Part shown: in pieces, positions 49,464 through 61,416 of the stretch
How positions within the stretch are numbered: the stretch's first letter is position 1
Layout: the number at the start of each line of letters is the position of its first letter
Source of the DNA: Circinella minor
Taxonomy: Eukaryota > Mucoromycota > Mucoromycetes > Mucorales > Lichtheimiaceae
Direction: 5' to 3'
Length of the DNA stretch: 64,000 nucleotides
Assembly: GCA_016758965.1 (NCBI GenBank)
Contig: JAEPRB010000017.1
Span: forward strand, 62,001-126,000
Translations under genes and position numbers: made by a program
The notes under the pieces: model-generated
The model's input: the letters and a program-made list of their open reading frames with translations, nothing else
What the model was told of the DNA's origin: nothing
Database searches by the model: none

Positions 49464-50636
49464 TTTGTTGGAGACAATAGACGATGAATAACTGAACGAG
49501 TGAGTGCTGAGATTATCTCTCTACAAGAAAAAATTTAAACATAATCGCATAAAATTAGTCGTAATTAATCAGATAGTATATTGTATAAATTTTATATATT
49601 TACTCTGCTGATATAAACTGGTATCTTCGTTCTTTACAATGATGTTGAAAAGTAATATATGTAATTGTAAAAAAGCGCAAGATGTTTTGATGTAAATGAA
49701 ATAGAGGAATATTTATAGCTTTTCGAATCCACACAAGGCCTCATTGTTTAAAAAAAATGAGAAGCATTTATAAATTATTACCAATATATATATTGAGCAG
49801 TATATTATTTTTCCTTTTAATTTGTTGACTTATTCAGCTCATTTATTTATCTTCAAAAGAGAAATAAAAAACATTGTTGCATATTTAGTATTATATAGCA
49901 TCCCCCTCCCCAAAGAAAGAAAAAAGCTTAAGTTGCCAACATTGTCGAATTAAAATATTAATTTCATATACGTAGTGGAGAAAAAAAACACAGCAGAACT
50001 GCTTTTTGGTATCAACCTACATATAGAACGTTTTGTACTTCTTGAGATAGAGTTGAATTCTTTGTATATACGTAACTTACTATTAAATAAATATGCTAAC
50101 GTAGTTAGTACAAAACTTGTTCTCAATCAATCATTTACATGAGAAGTACGTACGTTCCGTTTACAAATATATAATGGAAGAGCTATCAGAAACGTTTTCA
50201 AAATCAGAAGTAGCACCGGAGCCATTGACACTTCCTGCTACACCATTATATGTTATGTAATGTTATGGCAACTATCATACTATTCCAGCGTGTCAACATG
50301 CTTGAACAAAAAAGCTATATTTATACAAGCAAACTGCTATATACTTTTTATCATGTAGAAGAGCATGACCAATTTATCTATTTGTAACATTACAATTTAT
50401 ATTCAAAATATGTCGTGTAATAAATTTATTTAATAAAAAATATTTTACTACAATAAAGATAAATATAAAGGTGTAAAAAGAAAACAATAAAATATTATTA
50501 CTATAAAATCCCATTTTTGCTCTTATGTACATATGAAAAAAAGTAACTATCTAAGTCACTTTTTTTTTACACATACATAAGCATTTCGTTCTATACGTAG
50601 AAGCCACGATAATTTCTGCTTTTATACCGGTGAAAA
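49464..50636. other. Intergenic stretch of 1.2 kb
   Basis: AT-rich DNA upstream of the first orphan. It includes a small plus-strand frame at 50174-50260 with coding-like codons (see findings) and several TACGTA palindromes. No complete gene is supported. Confidence 0.45.
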
Positions 50637-51182
50637 CTATGTCTGCAGTGATCGTTCTTCTTGTTCTACCATTTCCAAGAAGTCGCGAATAATGTTTCGA
50701 CGAAATTCATGATCTAATTCGTTGTGATTTTCTCTGTATCCACCAGTGTGGCTTTCTTTCATTTCTGGGATGTGATCTTCTCCACATTGAAAACTTCCAA
50801 AATCACCACTAAACATTTCTTCAAGTTTTTCACCTTGTTCTCCATTTTTCTCTCTTGTGACAGCAATCGCTTTTTTATCTTTTTCCTCTGCTGGTAAATC
50901 CAGCCGAATATCATTTGAAACGCTTGAAAGAATTGTACTATTATTAGTACTGAGATGCTTTTCTTCAGTAACAGTGTCGAAGAATAGCAACATTAATCCA
51001 AGATCCTCTTCATCATTGCTATTCCATGTCCATCCATTCGTATCAACAGAAATTTTGCTACAGTCAGTCCTTGTATTGTTATTTCTTTGCTGTTTTAATA
51101 AATTGGGATTGTATTTTTTATTTGTACTATCGTTATCAGCCACATTTTGGTTTGAAAAGACTTTCATATTATACGAGTTCAT
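50637..51182 (-). CDS. Orphan acidic protein of about 181 aa
   Basis: One uninterrupted minus-strand frame, beginning MNSYNMKVFSNQNVADND and ending EMVEQEERSLQT. The N-terminal third is Asn-rich and the rest is acidic with charged helices (ELDHEFRRNIIRDFLEMVEQ). A hydrophobic patch (EEDLGLMLLFFDTV) sits near residues 58-71. No signal peptide, membrane helix, zinc site or catalytic motif is visible, and the family is not recognised. The length of the frame and its composition, which differs from the Ile/Tyr/Phe-rich chance frames around it, support a real gene. A second start a few codons in (NMKVF) cannot be excluded. Confidence 0.55.
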   Translation of the reverse strand: MNSYNMKVFSNQNVADNDSTNKKYNPNLLKQQRNNNTRTDCSKISVDTNGWTWNSNDEEDLGLMLLFFDTVTEEKHLSTNNSTILSSVSNDIRLDLPAEEKDKKAIAVTREKNGEQGEKLEEMFSGDFGSFQCGEDHIPEMKESHTGGYRENHNELDHEFRRNIIRDFLEMVEQEERSLQT

Positions 51183-52865
51183 ACTGTGAATATAACTACT
51201 ATTCGAAAATATACTTGGATGTAATATTTTAAAGTAAGTAGTCTTTTTTTTCTTGTGATAATACGTAGTTGTGTAATATTGAGTATTATTTTTTTTTGTT
51301 TTTGAAAGCCAATTTTTTAATAAATGAAATGGTTCTTTATATATATTTTTCTTTTACTCTTATAAGTCTCTGGCCACTTTCTGAGATTTTCCCGGTTGTT
51401 TAACTTATGGACAACATTATAGTATGGTATTACTTATATTAAACTGGAGGTTATATAATTAAAAATAAACTGTAACAAGATAGGATTCGTTCATTGTTAT
51501 ATATGATATGCCATATTATACGCATTATCTATCAAATATACAATAAACGTACAAGACAACAAATATTAATTTTCTGTTTTATCCTTTTTTTTATAAGCTA
51601 GCTGTACTATTATATGTTTCAAAGCTACAGTAAATTACAGTCATACTACAAGAAATGATGTTACGTATAAAGTAGTAGTTTCTATAGGTAGTTTCTATAG
51701 GTATGCAGTTTCTAATATAAGTTTTTTTATGTATACTATGTACTACTACATATAATGATGATGTGTGTCTTGAATGTTTTGTTTTATAGTATAGGTCATT
51801 TAGACATGAACAAATTAAATAAACTAATAATAATGTCATTCTCTGAAACGAATATTGGAATGAAGAAACTTAAGAGTAAGTCCACAGTCGGGATTAAGCA
51901 TCTGTTGTTGTCAAAGTTTTTTCCTATAAATAGAAATATTAAAACGTATTTATTTTAACGTAAAAGAAATAGAGATAATCAGCAAAAAACTGCTCAAGAC
52001 AGATAAAGAATAATATAATTAATATTATAGAACATCAGCAGCATAAAAAAGGAATCATTGTAAATGTATCCAATAATTCTTTTATACGTATTATCTGTAA
52101 TGTTCGCAATAAAATTCACACATCCTGTATGAATGGTCACAAATTTGTAAACATTTTAAAAACTCTTGAAAACTCTATGTTCAGATAAGTACCATAATAA
52201 ATTATAATTTATATAATGAATAACGTGTGCTTTGTCCAAAGATAGACTCGATTATTTTCAGTGCTCATCTGTCTGGTATTTTATGACATATTGTGAAATG
52301 ATGAGCTGATTTTTGTAATTATTAAATTTTGTCAGAATAAAACAAAAAAAGTTGATACGTAGTAAACATATTTTAGTAAACATGTTTTATGTAGCTGATA
52401 TTCAGTCAGGTACTTTAATAAGTAATATTGTCCGCACCAGTGTTTATATTTTGGAAAGTAAAAAAAAATTTGACTCACGAAATGCAATAATATATATTTA
52501 CTGAAAATGTGAGGAGACATAAGTTTTTTTTTAAAAAATGTTATTTATAATATCATGATTATTGATCAAATAAACATAATGGGTAATGGGTAACTATAGA
52601 AACTATTAAAAATTAAATAAAGTACATATACTACACTAAATAAAACAGGTGTGGTATAAATATAATGGGTTATTACAAATAAAGTTGCAGAGGAAAAGAA
52701 AAAATGATTGTTGTTTTAATCTATATGCTTAAAAATATACAAAGTGCAAAAATGGGTAAAATATTATATATAAATATATAAGTGTATGTGTAGTAAAATA
52801 ACAATAGGTATAATTAGACATGATTGTTTTTTAAACGATATAATGTGTCGCTGTGATCCAGTAAG
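51183..52865. other. Intergenic stretch of 1.7 kb
   Basis: AT-rich DNA between two minus-strand orphans, with a short direct repeat of about 13 bases (GTAGTTTCTATAG, near 51675-51700). No gene is supported. Confidence 0.5.
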
Positions 52866-53738
52866 CTATACATGATTATCTGCTAGTTGTTGAACAGCCT
52901 CTTCTTGTTTGGCCATTTTTTCGGCTGCGGCCTTCGTTTCTCTCCATTTCTTTTTATTTTTTCTTGTGCTAAGAAAGGCGTACACAATTGCAAAAATAAC
53001 ATTAGCAAAAAACATCCAAACGGCAAAGGTAAGTTCGGCCATGGCAGGCATTCCCCATTCTTCGGTTTTTTCACCAATCAATAATAATACGACCAAGGCA
53101 AGGGATAAAAGACCCATTATTACTTGCATGGCGCCATCGACCAACCCTCGGCGTTTGATAAGACTTTCAAACGTCAATCTTGCCTCTCTTGCCGTCTTTG
53201 TTGTTTCTTTGACCACCTCAGTCTTGTACTTTTCTGTCGTTTCTGGCTCAACTGAAGAGAATAAAACATCTTTGGACTTGATTAATCTCTTTAATAAGTA
53301 GCGTAATAACTCTGGAACAACCCAATATTGGATTATATAGTACAATATATAAAATGTACATGCACCCATTAACGTCATACTAACGACAAATGCATAATAT
53401 GGGTCTTCTAAGTATTCAAGACACGCCATTGCTGCAGGAACAAAACCAAGAATTGTCAAGAAGATAAATGTATTATTCATTTTAGAGATATAGCTATTGC
53501 CCAACTCCCCAATTTTTTTAGCACAAGCCTCGATTTCGTCGATTGCTTTTTCGATCTGTTGTTGAAATTCTTCATCTGTTAATTCTGTCATTAGAATTTC
53601 ATCGCTCGCAACAAGACTGTCATCGTCATGGTCTCGCATTGTTACTGACGTTTTTGGTGTTGTCTTTTTTTCTGTTAGTCGTCGTGAAACATTTTGGTGC
53701 CATTTTTCAATAGGACTTTCAGTTATAAGTTTTAGCAT
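52866..53738 (-). CDS. Orphan four-helix membrane protein, about 290 aa
   Basis: A single exon ending at 52866. The frame is open to an ATG at 53789, but the ATG at 53738 (MLKLITESPIEKW) is taken as start because the 17 extra residues are uneven and hydrophobic; either is possible. In the long-form numbering, residues 65-100 form an acidic helical segment, likely coiled coil (EEFQQQIEKAIDEIEACAKK). There are membrane helices near 107-123 and 131-158, a charged cytosolic stretch with a second helical segment (about 170-215), helices near 221-239 and 253-274, and a basic, Ala/Lys/Glu-rich coiled tail. Paired hairpins with coiled-coil ends suggest an organelle-membrane protein. Function and family are unknown. 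It is divergent from the microprotein at 53901. Confidence 0.75.
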   Translation of the reverse strand: MLKLITESPIEKWHQNVSRRLTEKKTTPKTSVTMRDHDDDSLVASDEILMTELTDEEFQQQIEKAIDEIEACAKKIGELGNSYISKMNNTFIFLTILGFVPAAMACLEYLEDPYYAFVVSMTLMGACTFYILYYIIQYWVVPELLRYLLKRLIKSKDVLFSSVEPETTEKYKTEVVKETTKTAREARLTFESLIKRRGLVDGAMQVIMGLLSLALVVLLLIGEKTEEWGMPAMAELTFAVWMFFANVIFAIVYAFLSTRKNKKKWRETKAAAEKMAKQEEAVQQLADNHV

Positions 53739-53900
53739 TCTTTCTTTATTTTTGTAGAGTGGAAAACAAAGTAAAGTATGTGAAAACAAACAAAAAATAC
53801 TAAAGTAGACGAAGTGAAAAAAGGTATTTGGTGATACAGGGGAAGTTTTTGTTATATTCGCTGAGGATGTTTACATCTCTTTATAATATCTTCTACGTAC

Positions 53901-54080
53901 ATGGTAGTACAGTGGGTTTTTTTTTTGCTGCTCGTGATTTGGATAATTTTTAGCACGCTCATAACAAAGAAAACAAGCTTTTATGGAGGAGCTAAAAAAG
54001 ATCTTCAACATACAGAGCCCATTCCTACAGGGGATGATATATCATCTGTCGGTGCAATATTACAACGTGAGTTAGGATAG
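53901..54080 (+). CDS. 59-residue single-pass membrane microprotein
   Basis: An ATG at 53901 opens 59 codons to a TAG at 54078-54080. The product has one hydrophobic helix (VFFLLLVIWIIFSTLI, residues 6-21), a Lys-Lys-Thr turn, then a polar tail (SFYGGAKKDLQHTEPIPTGD) ending GAILQRELG. The layout of N-terminal helix, positive KK after it and acidic tail is that of a small integral membrane protein, with the tail probably cytosolic by the positive-inside rule. The codons of the tail look translated (GAG CCC, ACA GGG GAT) and unlike the AT-rich flank. I do not recognise the family; small subunits of membrane complexes have this shape. Its start is 162 bases from the divergent orphan's preferred start, suggesting a shared promoter. 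Confidence 0.6.
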   Translation: MVVQWVFFLLLVIWIIFSTLITKKTSFYGGAKKDLQHTEPIPTGDDISSVGAILQRELG

Positions 54081-55705
54081 CATTCAAATAAAAATTATGT
54101 TTTTGTTGTCATGAACAATAAACAATAAAAAGTGCTTTTCCACTTGTATTTGCTAAGCAATTTAACTTTGTTTGTTGCGCAATAGTGCCTTTTTTTGTAT
54201 TGTATCCCAAGGATAGTATGCGGCAACTAGTTACCGAAATGAGATTGAACTAAGAAAAGATATGCACAGCCGCTCACCTGGACCTAAATTCTTTGGTTTG
54301 TGCTACACAGATTTAAGCATTTTTCTCTTTTTTCTAATAATTCTGTTTGTATACCAAATATAAATCTAACCATTTTCTTTTATTAGTGACAAAACTTACA
54401 CACCAACATTTTCTTTAATAAAAGAAATCAAATCAATTGCGTATTTTTTGACTCTTTATTTTGGTTTCATATGTTGAACTTTCGTGATAAATGCGAAAAT
54501 TAATACACAGTAGTGAGAAATTTTAAATGAAATTTATGTCACTTTTTTTTCTGGAAGCTTTGTTACACGAACTAAATAAGGTGTGGCGCTGCACCAAAAT
54601 AAAATCCCTTAGCGGTTGACAAAACGATTCACTGCATCATAGTTTAACTTTCTTGATAGCCAGTGATATAAGCATATTGGCTTAATGGCAGAGAAATGAC
54701 AAAATTAACTTTTAGTACCGAACCGCATGATTAAATGTCAACGTTCGTCGAATATAACGCGCTTTATTCTGTAATATGTCGATGTGATCAATGTGTTTTA
54801 AATCAGTGTATCATCTTTATGGTGTCCGTGTTATGTTAACTCATAGAAATTTAAATTGCTGGATAAACAACAGTGATGCACGGTAATTTTTATTGATGAT
54901 ATACATTACGTATGTGACGGGAAATAATGCTTTTATTTAATTTTTAAGCAGTAAACATGCGGAATAGTAGTCTCAAGTAGTCTAATATAACAAGCGCTCA
55001 TAATACACTCAAATAATTAAACGCGTTTTGTTGATTACGTACCATCATTGTTAAATACTAGTGTATCTTTTTTTGTGTCACTAATAACATAATATTTTCT
55101 CGTCTGCATCAAACAAATACAGTTATAGTATTCTATCTAACATTAATAATCGCTACTTTACTATCATATGAGATTATACTTATCAAATATCATTTTTTTC
55201 TTAATGAAATGAAGATTCGTAAAGTAGAATTATAGTCGTTTTATCCGTGCTCCTGTTTCTAATAAAAAAGATTACACATTTCAAAGAGATGATAATTAAT
55301 AGGACAACAATAGCTATCAAGGAAAGCACGAATAATTGTTTAACAATATAATTTATCATTTTTTGGAGCTACTTGTATTGCATTACATATGCATCAGATT
55401 AAAATTATTATTTTTTATTCCATTTTTTAGTTTCATACGTGATGGAAGACAAAAAACGCAGCCCGATCACAAATTTCAAAGAATGCACCTATAACCTACA
55501 TATATCATTCATTACTATTGCTACTATACTTACGACCACTATGCTCGTTGTTATCTCATCTTTATCTATTGAAAACAGTGTGTTCTCTCTCCTGATTTTC
55601 ATTTTCATTTTTAAATATTCCTTTGTTTATGTGGTTTATTTTCATTTCCTCCTGTTTCTCTTTTCTTTTTTTTTTCATTTGAATATATCGTATACAAATG
55701 GCACT
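54081..55705. other. Intergenic stretch of 1.6 kb before the RhoGAP gene
   Basis: AT-rich DNA. The last 270 bases are open in frame with the RhoGAP start but encode a Phe/Ile/Leu-rich chance extension. A five-codon upstream ORF (ATG at 55698) overlaps the main start. No other gene is seen. Confidence 0.5.
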
Positions 55706-57910
55706 ATGTTAAACCGACGATCATCAGAGGGAGAAATTTTCATTAGATCACCATATATGAGTTCAAGCAAAAGTGAGCCAGATGCTAATACTATTGCTTC
55801 CAAACGAACATCAACGAGGTCGCCATTATTACTTCCGTCACCACATTCAAAAATCATTTCAAGATGTTCTTCTTCATCATCCACGTCGTCATCTGGCTAT
55901 TATTCAGCCGTTCAACATGTTCGACCGTACTCAGCGTATAGTGGAATACGGTACGATGAAGACCACATTGCAACTACAGATGTTGAGTCAAATCATCCGG
56001 CAATATTGTCACCATCATCAACACCAGCAATGTCTGATAATAATCAAAATAGTGATAGTCAGGATGACTTCGCTAAAATAAATATGATCAACAATAATTA
56101 CAACAATAATAATAAACTTAACAACAACAACGATTATAATGGCTGTCCTCCACCAGAATCACCATTAAGTCCTCCCATTCTTGGTACTACAGTAACAGCT
56201 ATGATGAGAGAACGACGAAGAAGAAGCAGTACTCCTCAGGGTAACGACAATAGGTCTCGAATGAAGGTATAAAATGTATGACCCAATAACACTTACCCAT
56301 GTTCCTTCTACCCTTTTTGTTCTTTAATCTTACCCCTTGCAAAGAAAAAAACATATACAGTGAAAAAAAATAGTCAAATTGAAATTTTGTCCGGGCGGTG
56401 TGATGTGTGGGTGAATTTGTTACTTGTTCCTGTATGTAGGCAAATATGAGCTATCGTGGATCTATTAACGAGACATTGGGGCGGCCTTTGGATAAGCTTT
56501 GTGTGGAAATGGGAAATGAATTTGTTAAACAAAATAGTAATATAAATAAAGAAGAAGAAGAAATAAATCAACAAGACTTACACCATACTAAAGAACGACT
56601 TGAAAAGACATGTGATTCACTTAGACAACAAAGAGACAATCTGGCTTCCGAAATCACACAGATTATTGCTGAATTTTCACCTTCTTCAAGGCAAGTTTTC
56701 TATATTTATTCAGCGGAGGACTTAATTTCTATGTATTATATATATAATTGTTACTTATTTTCAGTTCTCATTGCGTTAAAAGTGATAATGATGATGATAT
56801 TCATGGCGAAAGCACCAGTGATAATAGCAGCAAAATTAAAAAAAAATTATGGGAGCGGCTCAGAAAGCCTTTTGAAGAACAGCTGAATTCAATTCAAGAA
56901 GATATCCAAGCAGCCAAATCTAACTATATCAAATTGATGAATGAACGAAATGAAATTATGAATGAAATGGTTCTTTTAAATACAAAAAATGCTGAGCTCA
57001 ATGCAATGAACAATGATCTATCACTTCGTGTGAGTGAACGAGAAAAAGAAGCGATAGCTTTTGTAGCTGGAACAATTTTTTTGGATGATGAAGATAGAAA
57101 ACCGAGTCCAAGAAGTGCATATAGTGGTTATAATACATCATCGCCTACTGCTACTATGAAAAGATCAAAGCCAATGCCACCATTGCCATCTAATAATACA
57201 ACCGAGAAAAGTGATGAACATCAGCAGGAGAAATTAGGAGGGATCAGCAAAATCAAGAAATTGAGAAATTCTCGATTCATGTTTGGAAAACTCGGAAGTA
57301 GCAGTAGCAGCAGTAACTGTAGTAGTCCTAGTAATAAGGGCAGCAAGAGTAGCACGAAACTTTATCAAATGGATGAACCTGGATCAAATGGTACTGTTTC
57401 TGATGATACGGAGTCTATTGCTTATTCAGTTGCTGCAGATGGTACATATTTTTCTGAAGACACTATTAGTGGGCCTGGGGAGCAACATAGCTTTTATCAA
57501 ACCAAGTTTCTACGCCCCGTTAGATGTGACGTATGTGATGAGAAAATGTGGAGATCATCAGAACTTAAATGTCAAGGTACATACAGTAATTTATTATTAC
57601 TATAAAACGTGTGAAAAAATACTGAAAACTAATACACTTATTGTTATGTTCTTATTAAAAAAATGTTATTCAGGCTGTGGATCAATATGTCATCTCAAAT
57701 GTATGAAAAATATTTCACAAGAATGTTTAAGCATCAAAAAAAGTGGTAGTAATTACAATTACCAACGTCAGGGTTCCATGTCCTCCAATTCAATTAAAGG
57801 GTCTGTGGTTTTTGGAAATGACCTGGGAAAACAAGTTCAATTGGAAAATAGCAAAGTGCCTCTTATTGTTCGACGTTGTGTTGAGGCTGTTGAAGCTCGA
57901 GGTAATAATC

Positions 57911-57955
<45 letters not shown>

Positions 57956-58753
57956 CCCTTTTATTGCAGGTCATGACATTTACTTTTTGTACACATGTAG
58001 AAAAAAAATTGTTTTTTGACATCGCGGTATCTTATATATCATAGGAATGGAAATGGAAGGAATTTATCGTAAATCGGGTGGCGCAAAGCAGATTCGAGAT
58101 ATTCAAGAACTATTCGATCAAGGACAGACTCCAGATCTGACAGATGACAATAAATGGAATGATATAAATGCTGTTACAAGTGTATTGAAGCAATATTTTC
58201 GAAAACTTCCTGATCCACTTTTTACTTATCAATTTCATCATGAATTTATCAAAAACACATGTAATTATATTAACTTCACTTTTTGTTATTAAAAATGCTG
58301 TTATATATTTTCTAATTAACAAAGTTGGTTTTATTTACGTACAAAAAAATTATATTCATTGTTATAAATAGATATCAAAGATTTGCCTACTCATCGATTA
58401 AGCGAAATGTATTCACTTTTACATACCGAGCTTCCACCTGAAAATAAAGACACAATTCAATATTTAATGTGTCATCTTTACCGGTATGATTGTATTTCAC
58501 TATTATTACAAAACAAACACTCACCCTTCAGTGGAAGCTTGATAATGATCGTATCCTTACACTATATTGTTTTTAATGCAGAGTGCAAAAAAGAGATAAG
58601 GTCAACTTTATGAATACTCGTAATTTGGCTGTGATCTTTGGGCCTACATTATTGCGAAACATGGACGATGCAAGTGACTTATTGGAAATGAGTCGTAAAA
58701 TAGAAACAATCGATTATATACTAAATCACTGCAATGAATTATTTGATTGTTAA
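55706..58753 (+). CDS. C1 and RhoGAP domain protein (Rho GTPase-activating protein)
   Basis: Seven exons: 55706-56266, 56440-56690, 56765-57576, 57674-57901, 58045-58260, 58372-58483 and 58582-58753, giving 783 aa. The order is a Ser/Asn-rich N-terminus, a coiled coil around residues 210-350, a C1 zinc domain at 512-559 with ligands H512, C525, C528, C540, C543, H548, C551 and C559, and a C-terminal RhoGAP domain with the arginine finger in GIYRKSG (R626) plus LKQYFRKLPDPLF and NLAVIFGPTLLR. Such proteins switch off Rho/Rac/Cdc42 GTPases controlling polar growth; the C1 may bind membrane lipid. Exon 2 ends at a GC donor (GCAAGT). Intron 4 contains an A40 tract. The open frame upstream of 55706 is rejected as hydrophobic noise. 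Confidence 0.92.
57912..57951. repeat. A40 homopolymer in RhoGAP intron 4
   Basis: Forty consecutive A residues start 11 bases after the donor site at 57902. Confidence 0.9.
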
Positions 58754-59199
58754 AATGGGATAATAATAATATAGTGATTATATACAAAGTGCAATTCACA
58801 GTCCTTTTGAAAATAAGAATGGTATAATATCATGTCGTAATTACGTACAATTATATGTAAAAGTCCATGAAGCAAAAAGTATAGAAAATTATGGCTGGAT
58901 CCAATAACCCGTTAAAAAACAAGAATAATGAAGAATTATATAGATATATTACATTCTAATAAATTATTTCATATAATATATTGGTGGTGTTTTACGCGAT
59001 ATGATTCATAACATGTCTTACAGAACATACCAAAATTGCCAATAATAGCAAGTAAAGATCATAGTAGTGATGATATATAAACTCAAATGTTACGAAGTGA
59101 CCCATTTGTTGCACAACCAAAAAATGTTTCAGATTTAATAAAATTTACAAAAACATTTTTTCTTTTACATAACATATACCCAACTCAGTACGATTCTAC
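58754..59199. other. Intergenic stretch between RhoGAP and the first F-box gene
   Basis: About 450 bases of AT-rich DNA: 3' flank of the RhoGAP gene and promoter of the F-box gene. No gene is seen. Confidence 0.5.
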
Positions 59200-61416
59200 A
59201 TGAGTCAACAATCACTCAACGATTTGGCTATTTCCATTAATACCAGCATCAAAGCTTTGAATGAAAACGAATATAATGTTGTAATTAATGAAACAGTAGC
59301 TGCTGTCAAACAAATTGACAAGGTTCATGTTGATGTACTGTCCCTCCGTCTCACGGCATACGAGAAAAAGGGGGATCTTGATAAGGCATATGACATCGCG
59401 CTTTCCATTATTTCTCAATTTCCAACTTTTAATTCAGGGTATGTTCACGCGGCTACCATTTTAATCAAGAAAAGGAAACCAGAATTGGCGATTGACATTT
59501 GCAACAAGGGACTTGAAATCTTATCAGTAGTCCAATCGATACCCACAACTATAATAGCAACACCAACGCCAATTTCACCAATAGGGCGCATAATAAACCC
59601 AGAACTTCAGGCATTATACGAAATTAAAAAAGTAGCCGAACAAGAACAAAGTTGTAAAATTGATTTTATAAAGACACTTCCATATGATATTATTACACTT
59701 GTATTGAAATATTTGGAAATGAATGATATTATCAATTGTATGAAGGTTTCAAGATCCTGGCACCGATCTGTTCTCAACTGTCCGAGCAGCTTTCGTGAAT
59801 GGAGGATTCTCCCAGGCAAAGAAGAATTAAAGGATTATGATGAAACAGAGTATGGCTTCTTAAAGCAATTAAGTGATCATATTTGGTGTCTGGATTTGTT
59901 CTTGCAATACGAACAACCCACCCAACAAAAAATCATAAATTTACTAGCAACCGTAATGTTCCGTCATTTACGCTCATTTAGACTGTACTGTAAGTAATAG
60001 TCATTTTCTTTTATACAATCCATAGATATTTATAATCATTACCAGTGATATATTAGAGTATATAATAAGTGCTTTCTAAATACTATATACATTTATATAG
60101 GTACCGATGTCAACGGCGAATCTTTACAAAACCTATTGCGTGGTGCGGGTAGCTCTTTAGAAGAACTTTTCATTTCGTTTGGCGACCCATTTGCATTCCT
60201 TCCAAATGATAATGATCGCAAAATGCTCCTTAGTGAAATAACTGAATACTGCCCAAATCTCAAAAAACTCACCTATGATACACCTGGAATACTAGAGTAT
60301 TATGGAGGACCTATGCTGACTCAATTAACTGAACTTCGTATATACGGGAGTGAAGTTGAGCCAGAAGAGGTGGAATGTATACTTATGGATATGCCTGGTA
60401 TACGAGAACTATCTATTGGTCATTGCAAGTCAATTGTGTTGCGAGTCCTATATAAACTTGGTGACAACCTTCGCTATATAAGCCTAAATCCCGATCGTTT
60501 CCAGCCAGACAACATGTTCTCTCTCATAAATGATGGTAATAATAATAACACTGTTTCATCAACAAGAAAATATGATCGTATGCTCGATGTACATTATTGC
60601 ATGCGTATCACTGCAGCACTACTGCTACCATTACTTCACAAGCACAAACAAACAGAGGCGCTTACAGTAAATGTTACAGCCTCGGAGCCCAATAATGTCG
60701 AAAAATGGAGATCATTTGCCGATTTTGGGTCATCCTATATGCGTTATATGAAGTTTGGATTCACATCTGATACAGAAGAGATATTTGCCTCAGCCGTTCG
60801 AAATTGTCCTAACTTGCAAGAGTTTGAAATGAGAGAATGTAGTCCCACACATATTATGTATAGTGCTCTTTGTTCGCTGGTTGGATTAAAAAGATTTGTT
60901 ATTACGAATGACATGGAAGAACCCAAAACTCCAGTGGATGATCGGAATTTGCGTGCTTTCTTTGAACACCATGCGACACTTGGTGATAGATCCACTTTAG
61001 AAGAAGTTAGTTTACACTATACCGATAGTGTTGAGGCATCGACTATCCAGATACTGTCCAAGATCAAAAGTCTGAAAGTGATTGATTTAGCTGGTCCATT
61101 TCTCGAGGGTGAGATGAGTATAGATACGGCACTTCAAACATTAACTGTATCGTCACTTCCACTGTTAGATACAATTCGTCTTCAAGCCATTCCTGTCATT
61201 GATGAAGGAATTAAAAAGATGGATTGTCGTGTTATACAACTTGCATATATGGACTATATTACGACCTCCGGTGTAGAAAGTCTTATTTCTAATTCAAGAC
61301 TACTAAAAATATTAGAGGTACAAGATAACGAAGAAATTGATATTGATGAAATACAACAAATAACAAAACATAACGATATTAGTTTGATCATAAAGACTCC
61401 TTCTTTCTTTAAATAA
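59200..61416 (+). CDS. TPR-F-box-LRR protein (Dia2/Pof3-type layout), copy 1
   Basis: Two exons: 59200-59989 and 60101-61416, giving 701 aa. Residues 1-110 are a TPR-like helical region (LRLTAYEKKGDLDKAYDIAL, KRKPELAIDICNKGLEIL). Residues about 156-195 are an F-box (IDFIKTLPYDIITLVLKYLE, MKVSRSWHRSVLNCP). The remainder is a series of leucine-rich repeat units (CPNLKKLTYDTPGI, LTQLTELRIYGSEV, MPGIRELSIGHCKS, CPNLQEFEMREC). F-box proteins of this build, such as yeast Dia2 and fission-yeast Pof3, are substrate adaptors of SCF ubiquitin ligases: the F-box binds Skp1 and the LRRs pick the target. The sequence does not show which target. The next gene is a tandem paralogue with the same intron position and phase. 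Confidence 0.9.

Noticed and set aside
55439..55705. N-terminal extension of the RhoGAP frame
   Set aside because: The 89 extra residues are dominated by Phe, Ile, Leu and Tyr, typical of T-rich noncoding DNA, and the sequence becomes protein-like only from the ATG at 55706.
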